From: Clostridia bacterium
Lineage (GTDB): Bacteria; Bacillota; Clostridia; Saccharofermentanales; Saccharofermentanaceae
DNA length: 22,211 nt
Reading direction: 5' to 3'
Assembly (NCBI GenBank): GCA_017881645.1
Contig: JADGQQ010000119.1
Span: 1 to 22,211 of the forward strand
Both the position numbers and the translations under genes were made by a program. This document shows positions 15,759-22,211 of this stretch, piece after piece (the stretch's first letter is position 1; each line of letters opens with the position of its first letter). The notes under the pieces were generated by a model. It did no database searches, was not told the origin of the DNA, and saw nothing but the letters and a program-made list of their open reading frames with translations.

Positions 15759-18551
15759 ATGAACATTTCTGAAAGAGCTATTAAAACACTATATCGAGCG
15801 TACCTGTGCTCGGCGGCATTTTCGCTGGACTATATCGGCACGGAGGAAATTCTGTACGCGCTGATTGACGGGGACGGCGTTGCCGCAAGAGTTCTCCGGG
15901 ATTACGGCCTTGAAAAGGAAGATGTTCTCCGGGAGATCGCGAAAATCGCGGGACACGAACCGGCTGAATTTGTTGAGGCACCGATGAATCCGAACGAACT
16001 TTTCGCGATGTGCACAAACCGCACGAAACGAATTATTTATCTTGCGGAATTTCTAGCGAAACGTGTCCGACAGAACATCATCGAACCGGAACATATTCTC
16101 ATGGCCATTATGCGGGACGGGCAGTGCACCGGATTCAGAATTCTAGCCTCTTTGGGTATCGCCGGCAACGAAATCGTTAAGGGAATTCTCAATCAGACGG
16201 AGTCTGCCGGAGGCTTCTCCGAGGAGGACGCCGCTGAAGCGGTCGATTCATTTGAGGCAAACGAAGAGGAATCGCAGGACATATCTGCTGAGTCCGGCAG
16301 CAATGCTGCAGCCGGCGGCGCAAAGTCAGCCAAAGGAAAGACCGCATCGCTCGATAAATTTGCTCGGGATCTGACGGCGATGGCGAGAGAAGACAAATTT
16401 GATCCGATCATAGGCAGAGACGAGGAGATCGGCAGAGTGATGCAGATTCTCGCGCGGCGCACAAAAAACAATCCGTGTCTGATCGGTGAGCCGGGTGTCG
16501 GTAAAACAGCCATCGCGGAAGGCCTTGCGCAGAGAATTGTTGCGGATGACGTTCCGGACATTCTTCGCGGCAAACGGCTTATGTCACTGGATCTTGCATC
16601 CATGCTTGCCGGTTCCAAATACCGCGGTGAGTTCGAAGAACGTCTCAAGAAGGGCCTTGACGAGGCGCTTGCCGCAGGGAATATTATCCTGTTTATCGAT
16701 GAACTTCACACAATCATCGGAGCAGGCAATGCAGAGGGCGCCATGGATGCGGCCAATATCCTGAAACCTCTTCTGACAAGAGGCGGGATGCAGGTCATCG
16801 GAGCAACAACGATCGACGAATACAGGAAGCACATTGAAAAGGATTCCGCGCTGGAGCGCCGTTTTCAGAAAGTGATGGTCAATGAACCCAGTACGACGGA
16901 TGCCGTTCTTATTCTTAAGGGAATCCGCGAAAAATACGAGGAGCATCACCACATCCGTATTCCGGATGAAGCCATTGATGCCGCGGTAATCCTGTCAAGC
17001 CGATATATCACGGATCGTTTTTTGCCGGATAAGGCGATTGATCTGATTGATGAAGCCGCATCCAGAGTTCGTCTCAGAAAAATAGATGAACCCGCAGAGA
17101 ACAAAGCGATCGGAGAGCGAATTCATGAAATCATCCGTTTGAAGAAAGAAGCAGTCGAGAAGCAGGACTTCGAGACGGCGCAGAAACTTCGCGGCGAAGA
17201 AATCGAACTGGAAAAGCAGCTCGGCGATCTCAGGGATCAAATAATTAAGAAACAGATCGAAACTCCGCTGTCACTGACGCAAAATGATATTGCGGATATT
17301 GTTGCAAGCTGGACAGGCATTCCGGTTGCAAAAATTAACGAGAGTGATGCCGAAAGACTGCGGACACTGGAAGATGAACTCAAGCGGCGCGTAATCGGCC
17401 AGAACGATGCGGTGACTTCGATTGCGAAAGCGATACGCAGAAGCCGTCTGGGCCTTAAGGATCCGAAACGTCCGTCCGGCTCGTTCATATTTCTTGGAAC
17501 CACCGGTGTCGGAAAAACCGAGCTGGCCAGAGCCCTGGCCGAAGTCATGTTCGGAAACGAAAATGCTTTAATACGCGTGGATATGTCGGAGTACATGGAA
17601 AAACACGATGTGTCCAAGCTCATCGGCTCACCTCCGGGATATGTCGGATATGACGAAGGCGGTCAGCTGACTGAGAAAGTCAGAAGACGCCCGTATTCGG
17701 TCGTGCTGTTTGACGAGATTGAAAAGGCACACCCGGAAATCTTCAATGCACTGCTTCAGATTCTGGATGACGGAAGACTGACCGATGCCCAGGGGCGAAC
17801 CGTTGACTTCAGAAACACCATCATCATTATGACGTCAAATATCGGAGCCCGTATGCTGACATCCTCTGCCGGAAGAAGAATCGGTTTCGCCATTCCGAAA
17901 ACCAACATCGATGAGAAAACCGGGAAGAACTATGTAACCATCGATGAGGCATCCAATGAACATCTGTACGGCGGAAAAACCTACGAAGAAGCCAAAGAAC
18001 TGGTTTTGGAAGAACTGAAGAAAGCCTTCAATCCGGAATTTATTAACAGGGTGGACGAAATCATCTTCTTCCGGATGCTGAATAAGACATCGCTTCTTCG
18101 CATCGTTGATCTGCTGACGACCACGCTTTCCAAGCGTGTTTCAGACATGGGCATCGGTATGGAGCTGTCGGACGAAGCCAAACTTCTTCTTGCACAGAAG
18201 GGTTACGATCCGCAGTACGGCGCGAGACCCCTCCGCAGAACCATCCAGTCGCTTGTCGAAGATAAATTCTCGGAGGCGCTGCTGGATCGGGTCATTGAAA
18301 TTGGCGATATCGCACAAGTTGATGCCGTGGACGGGGAAATTGTTATCAGGAAAAAAGAGATCCCCGGGAAGCCGGAAGCCGGGAAGAAGGACGCCGGGAA
18401 GAAGGACGCCGGGAAGAAGGACGCCGGGAAGTTGGTGGAACCCGCGGCGGCAGCGGCGGATACCGTGATACTGCAGAAAAAAGAAAAGCCGAAGAAACCT
18501 GTTCCGTCGGACGGGTCCAAAAAGCCCGGCAAACCGACAGCCGAATCCTGA
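15759..18551 (+). CDS. clpC: ClpC, AAA+ unfoldase of the Clp protease
   Basis: This 930-residue class I Clp ATPase is longer than the 810 of Bacillus ClpC. The order is: Clp N-domain double repeat (about 1-145); an acidic/Ala linker (about 150-205); AAA D1 with Walker A GEPGVGKT (243-250) and Walker B FIDE (Asp314/Glu315); middle domain with the UVR-type sequence EAVEKQDFETAQKLRGEE (about 455-490); and AAA D2 with Walker A GTTGVGKT (580-587) and Walker B LFDE (Asp652/Glu653). D2 has an insertion of about 20-30 residues after GFAIP (about 711-745). A lysine/alanine/proline tail (868-930) includes three AGKKD units. ClpC threads phosphoarginine-marked proteins into ClpP; McsA and MecA-type adaptors bind the N and middle domains. 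ATG 15759 has GGAGGTT five nt upstream; an in-frame ATG at 15717 would run through the palindrome and has no ribosome binding site. A terminator follows. Confidence 0.96.
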   Translation: MNISERAIKTLYRAYLCSAAFSLDYIGTEEILYALIDGDGVAARVLRDYGLEKEDVLREIAKIAGHEPAEFVEAPMNPNELFAMCTNRTKRIIYLAEFLAKRVRQNIIEPEHILMAIMRDGQCTGFRILASLGIAGNEIVKGILNQTESAGGFSEEDAAEAVDSFEANEEESQDISAESGSNAAAGGAKSAKGKTASLDKFARDLTAMAREDKFDPIIGRDEEIGRVMQILARRTKNNPCLIGEPGVGKTAIAEGLAQRIVADDVPDILRGKRLMSLDLASMLAGSKYRGEFEERLKKGLDEALAAGNIILFIDELHTIIGAGNAEGAMDAANILKPLLTRGGMQVIGATTIDEYRKHIEKDSALERRFQKVMVNEPSTTDAVLILKGIREKYEEHHHIRIPDEAIDAAVILSSRYITDRFLPDKAIDLIDEAASRVRLRKIDEPAENKAIGERIHEIIRLKKEAVEKQDFETAQKLRGEEIELEKQLGDLRDQIIKKQIETPLSLTQNDIADIVASWTGIPVAKINESDAERLRTLEDELKRRVIGQNDAVTSIAKAIRRSRLGLKDPKRPSGSFIFLGTTGVGKTELARALAEVMFGNENALIRVDMSEYMEKHDVSKLIGSPPGYVGYDEGGQLTEKVRRRPYSVVLFDEIEKAHPEIFNALLQILDDGRLTDAQGRTVDFRNTIIIMTSNIGARMLTSSAGRRIGFAIPKTNIDEKTGKNYVTIDEASNEHLYGGKTYEEAKELVLEELKKAFNPEFINRVDEIIFFRMLNKTSLLRIVDLLTTTLSKRVSDMGIGMELSDEAKLLLAQKGYDPQYGARPLRRTIQSLVEDKFSEALLDRVIEIGDIAQVDAVDGEIVIRKKEIPGKPEAGKKDAGKKDAGKKDAGKLVEPAAAAADTVILQKKEKPKKPVPSDGSKKPGKPTAES
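18378..18431 (+). repeat. 15-bp tandem repeat inside the clpC 3' end
   Basis: Three perfect copies of GCCGGGAAGAAGGAC lie head to tail (18378-18392, 18393-18407, 18408-18422), followed by the first nine bases of a fourth. Each encodes AGKKD in frame. A degenerate copy (GGGAAGCCGGAA) precedes them. The unit is a multiple of three, so copy-number change would lengthen or shorten the ClpC tail without a frameshift. Confidence 0.9.
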
Positions 18552-18582
18552 ACGCCTTGATCCATTACAACTCGACATAAAG

Positions 18583-18622
18583 AAACCCGTCTTCCGGAGA
18601 TTTGCCGGAAGGCGGGTTTTTT
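18583..18622. terminator. Bidirectional intrinsic terminator between clpC and the convergent gene
   Basis: AAACCCGTCTTCCGG (18583-18597) pairs with CCGGAAGGCGGGTTT (18605-18619) over 15 bp with one G-U pair, around a 7-nt loop. Six T (18617-18622) follow on the plus strand, and a T-rich stretch (TTTCTTTATG) follows on the minus strand. It can therefore stop both the ctsR-clpC transcript and the minus-strand gene ending at 18664. Confidence 0.92.
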
Positions 18623-18663
18623 GTTCATCAAAACGATTCAGATTACTCTCCGGCAAACGGGGT

Positions 18664-19605
18664 TCAAGCAATGAGAATTCGAACCCCCACTGACAGGAGA
18701 ACGGACAGAAGCAGATAACTGGAAACATATACAAACATCAAAAAGAAGAAAACGGCATCTTCGGTAAGAGCCAATGCGCTCCGGAAGGAGATGAGGTGTG
18801 TAATGCTCATCAGTAGGATGCTGACAATAATCAGCGAAAGCGAACCGCGGCTGCCCAGAAGAATGGTAATAAGAAGGAAGACTTCCATTGCGACCGGATA
18901 CACCAAAGACAGAGATACCAGATCCACCATTTTACGAAACGTCGGTTTGCGATTACTGAAGCGTGCGGCGACATAAAAAGCACCGCAGAGAACCATCACA
19001 AAAAGGAACGAAAAACCGGTTATGGCGGCAAAGGCATAGTAAGGACGAGCATAGAGAAGAGAAAGACCGCGACCGAGGATAAGGGTTACGACTGTAGTAT
19101 AGAGAGGGGCACCGGAACGGCTCATCAATAATCCGAGCAACCCGGTCAATAATGCGAAGAAAACGATAAACAAATAGGAAAAAGGACGACTGACACGAAG
19201 GGATTCCTGACGGATCTTGCTCGCCGGACGGATAAAATACTGAGCGCCCGTCATAATTCCGCGAGACAAGGTGGGGAAGAGGGTCCGGACCTGATCTCTG
19301 AAAGTGCGAAGTCTTGACAGCAGAGGCTGCCGGGAACGGTTCGCGCCAGACCGGCCTGCACCGGAAGAACCGGTGGTTTTTTGCGCTTTGCTTGATTTTC
19401 CGCGCGGCCATAGGGGCGTTACGCGCGACTTCTTAGCGGAAGATTGTGATTTGCCGGCAGAAGCTGAACCGGATGATGATGTTGTTGTGCGACCGGCATT
19501 TGCTGATGCGGTTGAAGTCCCCGCGCTGCCTGCGTCAGGAGATTTGCAGCGACATCTCTCACCTGCAGCCAGTTCGCGGCCACAATAAAAACAATACCTT
19601 GCCAT
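18664..19605 (-). CDS. Zinc-ribbon multi-pass membrane protein of unknown function
   Basis: This 313-residue protein starts with a compact zinc-ribbon-like knuckle, Cys5-x2-Cys8 and Cys18-x-Cys20 (CFYCGRELAAGERCRC). A low-complexity Ser/Ala/Gly/Lys/Arg region of about 110 residues (22-130) has no clear fold. Six hydrophobic segments follow, near 141-162, 168-185, 190-213, 231-250, 255-274 and 284-310. The layout resembles Clostridial zinc-ribbon proteins with a Yip1-like membrane domain, but I do not recognise a specific family and give no function. The start is supported by GGAGG eight bases upstream (plus-strand CCTCC at 19614-19618). It is divergent from the acyltransferase at 19781 and convergent with clpC, so it is a single-gene unit. 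Its promoter was not clear; the best candidate, TTGGCA with TATCGT around 19664-19637 on the minus strand, is weak. Confidence 0.8.
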   Translation of the reverse strand: MARYCFYCGRELAAGERCRCKSPDAGSAGTSTASANAGRTTTSSSGSASAGKSQSSAKKSRVTPLWPRGKSSKAQKTTGSSGAGRSGANRSRQPLLSRLRTFRDQVRTLFPTLSRGIMTGAQYFIRPASKIRQESLRVSRPFSYLFIVFFALLTGLLGLLMSRSGAPLYTTVVTLILGRGLSLLYARPYYAFAAITGFSFLFVMVLCGAFYVAARFSNRKPTFRKMVDLVSLSLVYPVAMEVFLLITILLGSRGSLSLIIVSILLMSITHLISFRSALALTEDAVFFFLMFVYVSSYLLLSVLLSVGVRILIA

Positions 19606-19657
19606 TTATGAGTCCTCCGTATTGACAAGTTTGTTCACGATAATCCAACAATTATTC

Positions 19658-19686
19658 GTGCCAAAATATTGTCCCTCCTGTATAAT
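19658..19686 (+). promoter_or_regulatory. Possible promoter for the acyltransferase operon
   Basis: A perfect -10 box TATAAT (19681-19686) stands 17 nt after a weak -35, GTGCCA (19658-19663). Transcription would start near 19693, leaving an 88-nt leader before the GTG at 19781. It lies in the 175-nt divergent gap, where no gene was seen. Confidence 0.5.
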
Positions 19687-19780
19687 ACAAAACAGATGTT
19701 ATCAATTTGTGTCGAGAAAAAGGATGAACAAAAAAGGATTCTGACGCGAATGGGTATTTTCATGCAAGGAGGGTGTTTTC

Positions 19781-21091
19781 GTGGCGAAAGAAATGAAATT
19801 GAAGCTGGGAAGGGTGCCCAACACATTTGTTTATTATGTAATCGGAAGAGCTATTGCGCTCACATATGTCAAAATCAGATACGGGATTCATGTCAAAAAC
19901 AATCGTGAAGTAAGCCGGATGAAAGGTCCTCTCGTTTGCATGGGCAACCATCCGTCGTATCTGGATCCGATGATTCTGGCGGCGTCGCTTCCCGGCCGGA
20001 AGATCAATTTTGTTGCAGGTGCGTTTTTATTCAGAGACCGCTTTTTGGGCCCTCTTTTTGCTGCGGGCGGATGCATCCCGAAGATGCAGTTCCGTTCAGA
20101 TTCGAGAGCGGTTAAGGCCATGCTGACCGTTCTGAAGAATGGCGGCACGCTCGGAATATTTCCGGAAGGAACACGGTTTGTCGATGGACATTCGATACGT
20201 GTTGACGATGCATTGGCACGCATGATCAAGAAAACAGACAGCGGCGTGGCATTTATGGAGTCCAATGGCGCTTATTCCACTTGGCCTCGGTGGAGTACGA
20301 ACGGGGCGCGGCGCGGCCGGATAGAAGGACACATCAAAAAAGTTCTGACACAGGCCGAGGTCGGCAGTATGAGTCTTGAAGAGCTCCAGGTAACGATACT
20401 TGAGCAGATGGAATATAACGAGTATGATTGGCTTCGCAAAAATCCCCGCACGTATCACAGCAGGGCCATTGCGGCAGGCGCCGAGAATATCGCGTATGTC
20501 TGCCCTCGATGCGAGTCCGAGAATAAAATGACATCACAGAAAAATCTGCTTATCTGCTCCTCCTGCGGAAATCAGGTCCGCATGGATCCGTCCGGATTTT
20601 TACATCCTGTATCGTCCGAAGACAGGGCCTTTGAAGATCTGCATCTTTGGAAAGAGTGGGAAAAAGCCCGCATGAAGACCCGCGTTCAGGAACCGGGCTT
20701 TGCAATCGAAGAAAAAACCATGCTTCTTCTTCCGCGCGGGGACTTCGAGTACCGTGAGGTCGGTGAAGGCGTTCTTCGAATCCGCGGCGGTGAGATCGAG
20801 TATGAAGGAACAGAATGTGCGCTGGAGGACGGGATTCCATACAGCAAGAAGGAGTTGAAGGCGGCTCACCGGAAAAGTCACGACACGGTACACCGTTCGC
20901 CTCTCGCAAATGCCCCGGCTGTGACAAAAATCTTTAAAATTTCGCGGATCAGGGGTATCAGTGCGGAATATGGAAAGCGATTTGAACTTATCGAGACGAC
21001 CGGGCAGATCAATCGGTTCATTCTGGAAAACGGTCAGCGTGTTCTGGAAATGCAGTTGGCGATTCAGTGTCTGCAGGAACTTGCGCAATAG
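19781..21091 (+). CDS. PlsC-type lysophospholipid acyltransferase with C-terminal zinc ribbon
   Basis: This is a 436-residue protein. The N-terminal half is an acyl-CoA/ACP 1-acylglycerol-3-phosphate acyltransferase domain with the catalytic HX4D box NHPSYLD (His57, Asp62) and the phosphate-binding box FPEGTR (127-132). In the family it adds the second acyl chain to make phosphatidic acid at the inner membrane face. Usual PlsC proteins end near residue 200-250. Here the chain continues with a four-cysteine zinc ribbon (Cys241-x2-Cys244, Cys259-x2-Cys262) and a further region of about 170 residues, probably beta-rich, that I do not recognise. The GTG start has a very strong ribosome binding site, AAGGAGGG (19766-19773). 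The DUF1294 gene follows by 12 nt with its ribosome binding site touching the stop, so the two are coupled. The acyl acceptor could differ from the classic one. Confidence 0.88.
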   Translation: MAKEMKLKLGRVPNTFVYYVIGRAIALTYVKIRYGIHVKNNREVSRMKGPLVCMGNHPSYLDPMILAASLPGRKINFVAGAFLFRDRFLGPLFAAGGCIPKMQFRSDSRAVKAMLTVLKNGGTLGIFPEGTRFVDGHSIRVDDALARMIKKTDSGVAFMESNGAYSTWPRWSTNGARRGRIEGHIKKVLTQAEVGSMSLEELQVTILEQMEYNEYDWLRKNPRTYHSRAIAAGAENIAYVCPRCESENKMTSQKNLLICSSCGNQVRMDPSGFLHPVSSEDRAFEDLHLWKEWEKARMKTRVQEPGFAIEEKTMLLLPRGDFEYREVGEGVLRIRGGEIEYEGTECALEDGIPYSKKELKAAHRKSHDTVHRSPLANAPAVTKIFKISRIRGISAEYGKRFELIETTGQINRFILENGQRVLEMQLAIQCLQELAQ

Positions 21092-21103
21092 GAGGACCGC
21101 TGT

Positions 21104-21382
21104 ATGCCGCCATTCATTGTTGTGATGCTGATCCTCTTTTCGATTGAAAGCATCATCGGCTTCATCATGATGGGCATGGACAAGAAAAAGGCCGAAGAAC
21201 ACAAATGGCGTATCTCCGAAAAATCACTTTTTCTGATTGCGTTTATCGGAGGAAGTGCGGGCGTTCTGCTGGGCATGTGGTTTTATCATCACAAGACAAG
21301 ACACATCCGGTTTCTGATCGGCATCCCGCTGATATTGCTGATACAGGCCGCAGGCCTTGGATATTTGTCTATCCTTCTGTAA
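21104..21382 (+). CDS. DUF1294 family small membrane protein
   Basis: This 92-residue protein has three hydrophobic segments (about 4-24, 41-60 and 69-91). It carries the DUF1294 pattern: a short basic loop (MDKKKAEEHKWRISEKSL), a glycine-rich second segment (FIGGSAGVLLGMWFYHHKTRH) and HHKTRHIRF before the last segment. The function of the family is not established. GGAGG (21091-21095) overlaps the stop codon of the acyltransferase gene, so translation is probably coupled and the product may work at the membrane alongside the acyltransferase. No terminator hairpin is visible behind it. Confidence 0.88.
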   Translation: MPPFIVVMLILFSIESIIGFIMMGMDKKKAEEHKWRISEKSLFLIAFIGGSAGVLLGMWFYHHKTRHIRFLIGIPLILLIQAAGLGYLSILL

Positions 21383-21395
21383 ATGACAAACGATC

Positions 21396-21424
21396 TTGAC
21401 GCATGAGAACGAATAACGTATCTT
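21396..21424 (+). promoter_or_regulatory. Predicted promoter for the small ACT-like gene
   Basis: TTGACG (21396-21401) and TATCTT (21419-21424) are separated by 17 nt. Transcription would start near 21431, giving a leader of about 100 nt that holds the possible 14-codon ORF at 21471. It begins 14 nt after the stop of the DUF1294 gene. Confidence 0.6.
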
Positions 21425-21470
21425 CAAAGAGACAATAAGACTTTATTCGGTACGTACGTATGGAGGGAAA

Positions 21471-21515
21471 ATGTATACAGCAACGTGTATTATGATCCAC
21501 TCAGGTTGCGCATGA
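21471..21515 (+). CDS. Possible 14-codon leader ORF upstream of the ACT-like gene
   Basis: ATG at 21471 follows GGAGGGAAA and encodes MYTATCIMIHSGCA before TGA (21513-21515). The last base of its stop is the first base of the AAGGAGG ribosome binding site of the next gene, the layout expected for translational coupling or a leader peptide. The spacing from GGAGGG to ATG is short. It is too short for codon statistics to help, so this is only a candidate. Confidence 0.3.
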   Translation: MYTATCIMIHSGCA

Positions 21516-21529
21516 AGGAGGAAAAGAGT

Positions 21530-21784
21530 ATGTCAAAGATTATCATGGGTATTAAGCTGAACCAGAGACATGAGACAGCCAAGGCCTTACAGGATATCCT
21601 GACCCGCCATGGATGCATTATCAATACGAGACTGGGATTTCATGAGGTTTCAGATATTTCCTGCAGTGAACAGGGCTATATTCTTCTGGAATTTGCGGGT
21701 GATGCCGATACTGCAGAAATCGATGAAATGCAGAAAGAAATCGAATCTCTCGGTGAGCTTACCGTTAAGACAATGGAACTCTAA
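21530..21784 (+). CDS. Small ACT-like protein, similar to TM1266 / iron-only hydrogenase system regulator family
   Basis: This is an 84-residue protein, MSKIIMGIKLNQRHETA at the start and LGELTVKTMEL at the end. The alternation of strands and helices (IIMGIKL, ETAKALQDILTRHG, INTRLGFHE, GYILLEFAG, IDEMQKEIESL, TVKTMEL) fits a beta-alpha-beta-beta-alpha-beta ACT/ferredoxin-like fold. The TRLGFHE and ISCSEQGYILLEF segments recall the small TM1266-type proteins annotated as iron-only hydrogenase system regulators; no hydrogenase gene is in the window, so the role is open. ATG 21530 has AAGGAGG (21515-21521) at ideal spacing; the in-frame ATG at 21485 has no ribosome binding site. It has its own promoter and is convergent with the next gene, with only 55 nt between and no obvious terminator. 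Confidence 0.72.
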   Translation: MSKIIMGIKLNQRHETAKALQDILTRHGCIINTRLGFHEVSDISCSEQGYILLEFAGDADTAEIDEMQKEIESLGELTVKTMEL

Positions 21785-21839
21785 GACCTTTCATAGAGAA
21801 GTACATCCTGCACGTGTTCGTTGACGGACCGCTAAGCCC

Positions 21840-22211
21840 TCATGCAAAAGGATTCTCCTGCAGCGTTTGGCGCATCGTCTCGTGCGTTCGTTCAAGCAGA
21901 TCTTCTATCTGCCTTGCTTTGGGCAGACTTGGATCCGGATACACAGGCTCACAGAGCACCCCTTTAAACTGCGATTTCTGTCGGAAAATCCGACGGATTC
22001 CAGTCACCGGCCTTTGTGCGAGGACAATCGGAAGGATCGGAACACCGGCGTTCACGGCCATGTGGAAGGCGCCCTTTTTGAAAGGCCGCAGTCCCCGGTC
22101 GTATTGCCAGAGAGACCCTTCCGGATAGAAGTGGAAACGAAGACCTTGCTTGAGCTGTTCAACGGTCTGATCGGAAAAATCAAGAAGGGAACTTCTTCCG
22201 GCCGGAATCGG
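21840..22211 (-). CDS. Second PlsC-type acyltransferase, C-terminal part (5' end off window)
   Basis: The minus-strand frame is open from the right edge to TGA at 21842-21840, giving 123 or more residues. The first visible part reads QGLRFHFYPEGSLWQYD; YPEGS is the PlsC phosphate-binding box (FPEGTR-like), and FKKGAFHMAVNAGVPILPI is the following conserved block, which places the protein in the lysophospholipid acyltransferase superfamily. The catalytic HX4D box should lie about 70-80 residues upstream, outside the window. The C-terminus (ERTHETMRQTLQENPFA) ends soon after the domain, so it is a normal-sized member, unlike the fusion at 19781. The frame has no start within the window; an internal ATG at 22061 is inside the domain and not a start. 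Confidence 0.88.
   Translation of the reverse strand, partial: PIPAGRSSLLDFSDQTVEQLKQGLRFHFYPEGSLWQYDRGLRPFKKGAFHMAVNAGVPILPIVLAQRPVTGIRRIFRQKSQFKGVLCEPVYPDPSLPKARQIEDLLERTHETMRQTLQENPFA

Noticed and set aside
15717..15761. An earlier ATG start for ClpC giving MLFRSVQIGELEVS at the N-terminus
   Set aside because: The extension would be encoded by the palindrome, has no ribosome binding site, and does not match ClpC proteins, which begin at the ATG at 15759 behind GGAGGTT.
18363..18431. CRISPR-like or mobile repeat array at the clpC 3' end
   Set aside because: The 15-bp units are directly adjacent without spacers and in the reading frame; they are an internal coding repeat.
21452..21461. Palindrome TACGTACGTA upstream of the ACT-like gene
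   Set aside because: It is a short two-unit repeat of TACG; 10-bp palindromes of this type are common by chance and nothing around it supports a binding site.
21485..21529. Longer ACT-like protein starting at ATG 21485
   Set aside because: It has no ribosome binding site, and the extra 15 residues are unlike the family; the strong AAGGAGG serves ATG 21530.

Overview
The window comes from a member of the Bacillota, most likely class Clostridia. The evidence is the Gram-positive rpoB/rpoC protein sequences, a ctsR-mcsA-mcsB-clpC stress operon, GatB, strong AGGAGG-type ribosome binding sites, GTG/TTG starts and no sign of an outer membrane. It looks like an ordinary chromosomal segment. I saw no insertion sequence, phage gene, tRNA, rRNA or CRISPR array. 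I cannot name a genus from the sequence.

Layout. (1) Positions 1-4092, + strand: the 3' end of gatB, then, from their own promoter, a CNNM/CBS/CorC 'hemolysin-type' membrane transporter, a HAD phosphatase (probable TTG start) and a membrane-anchored SurA/parvulin-like protein with two degenerate parvulin units. (2) Positions 4114-13249: a near-consensus promoter, a 150-nt structured leader, rpoB, rpoC and a secreted SH3-NlpC/P60 cell-wall hydrolase only 21 nt after rpoC, closed by a strong intrinsic terminator. The usual ribosomal-protein neighbours of rpoBC are missing on both sides. (3) Positions 13271-18622: a consensus promoter (TTGACA-16-TATAAT) with a perfect CtsR operator at the predicted start site, then ctsR, mcsA, mcsB, clpC and a bidirectional terminator. 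This is the arginine-phosphorylation/Clp proteolysis control operon: CtsR represses it, McsB with its activator McsA marks proteins with phosphoarginine, and ClpC unfolds them for ClpP. (4) Positions 18664-22211: a minus-strand zinc-ribbon membrane protein; divergent from it a PlsC-type acyltransferase with an unusual zinc-ribbon C-terminal half, followed by a DUF1294 membrane protein; a small ACT-like protein from its own promoter, preceded by a possible 14-codon leader ORF; and, convergent at the right edge, the 3' part of a second PlsC-type acyltransferase.

No clearly new multi-gene system is visible. The points most worth a second look are the acyltransferase/zinc-ribbon fusion, the rpoB leader and altered rpoBC neighbourhood, the 20-bp perfect palindrome in front of clpC, the lysine-rich repeat tail of ClpC, the expanded McsA linker, and the possible leader peptide at 21471. 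Several start codons were moved from the longest open frame to sites with better ribosome binding sites (489, 1888, 2590, 13365, 15759, 21530).
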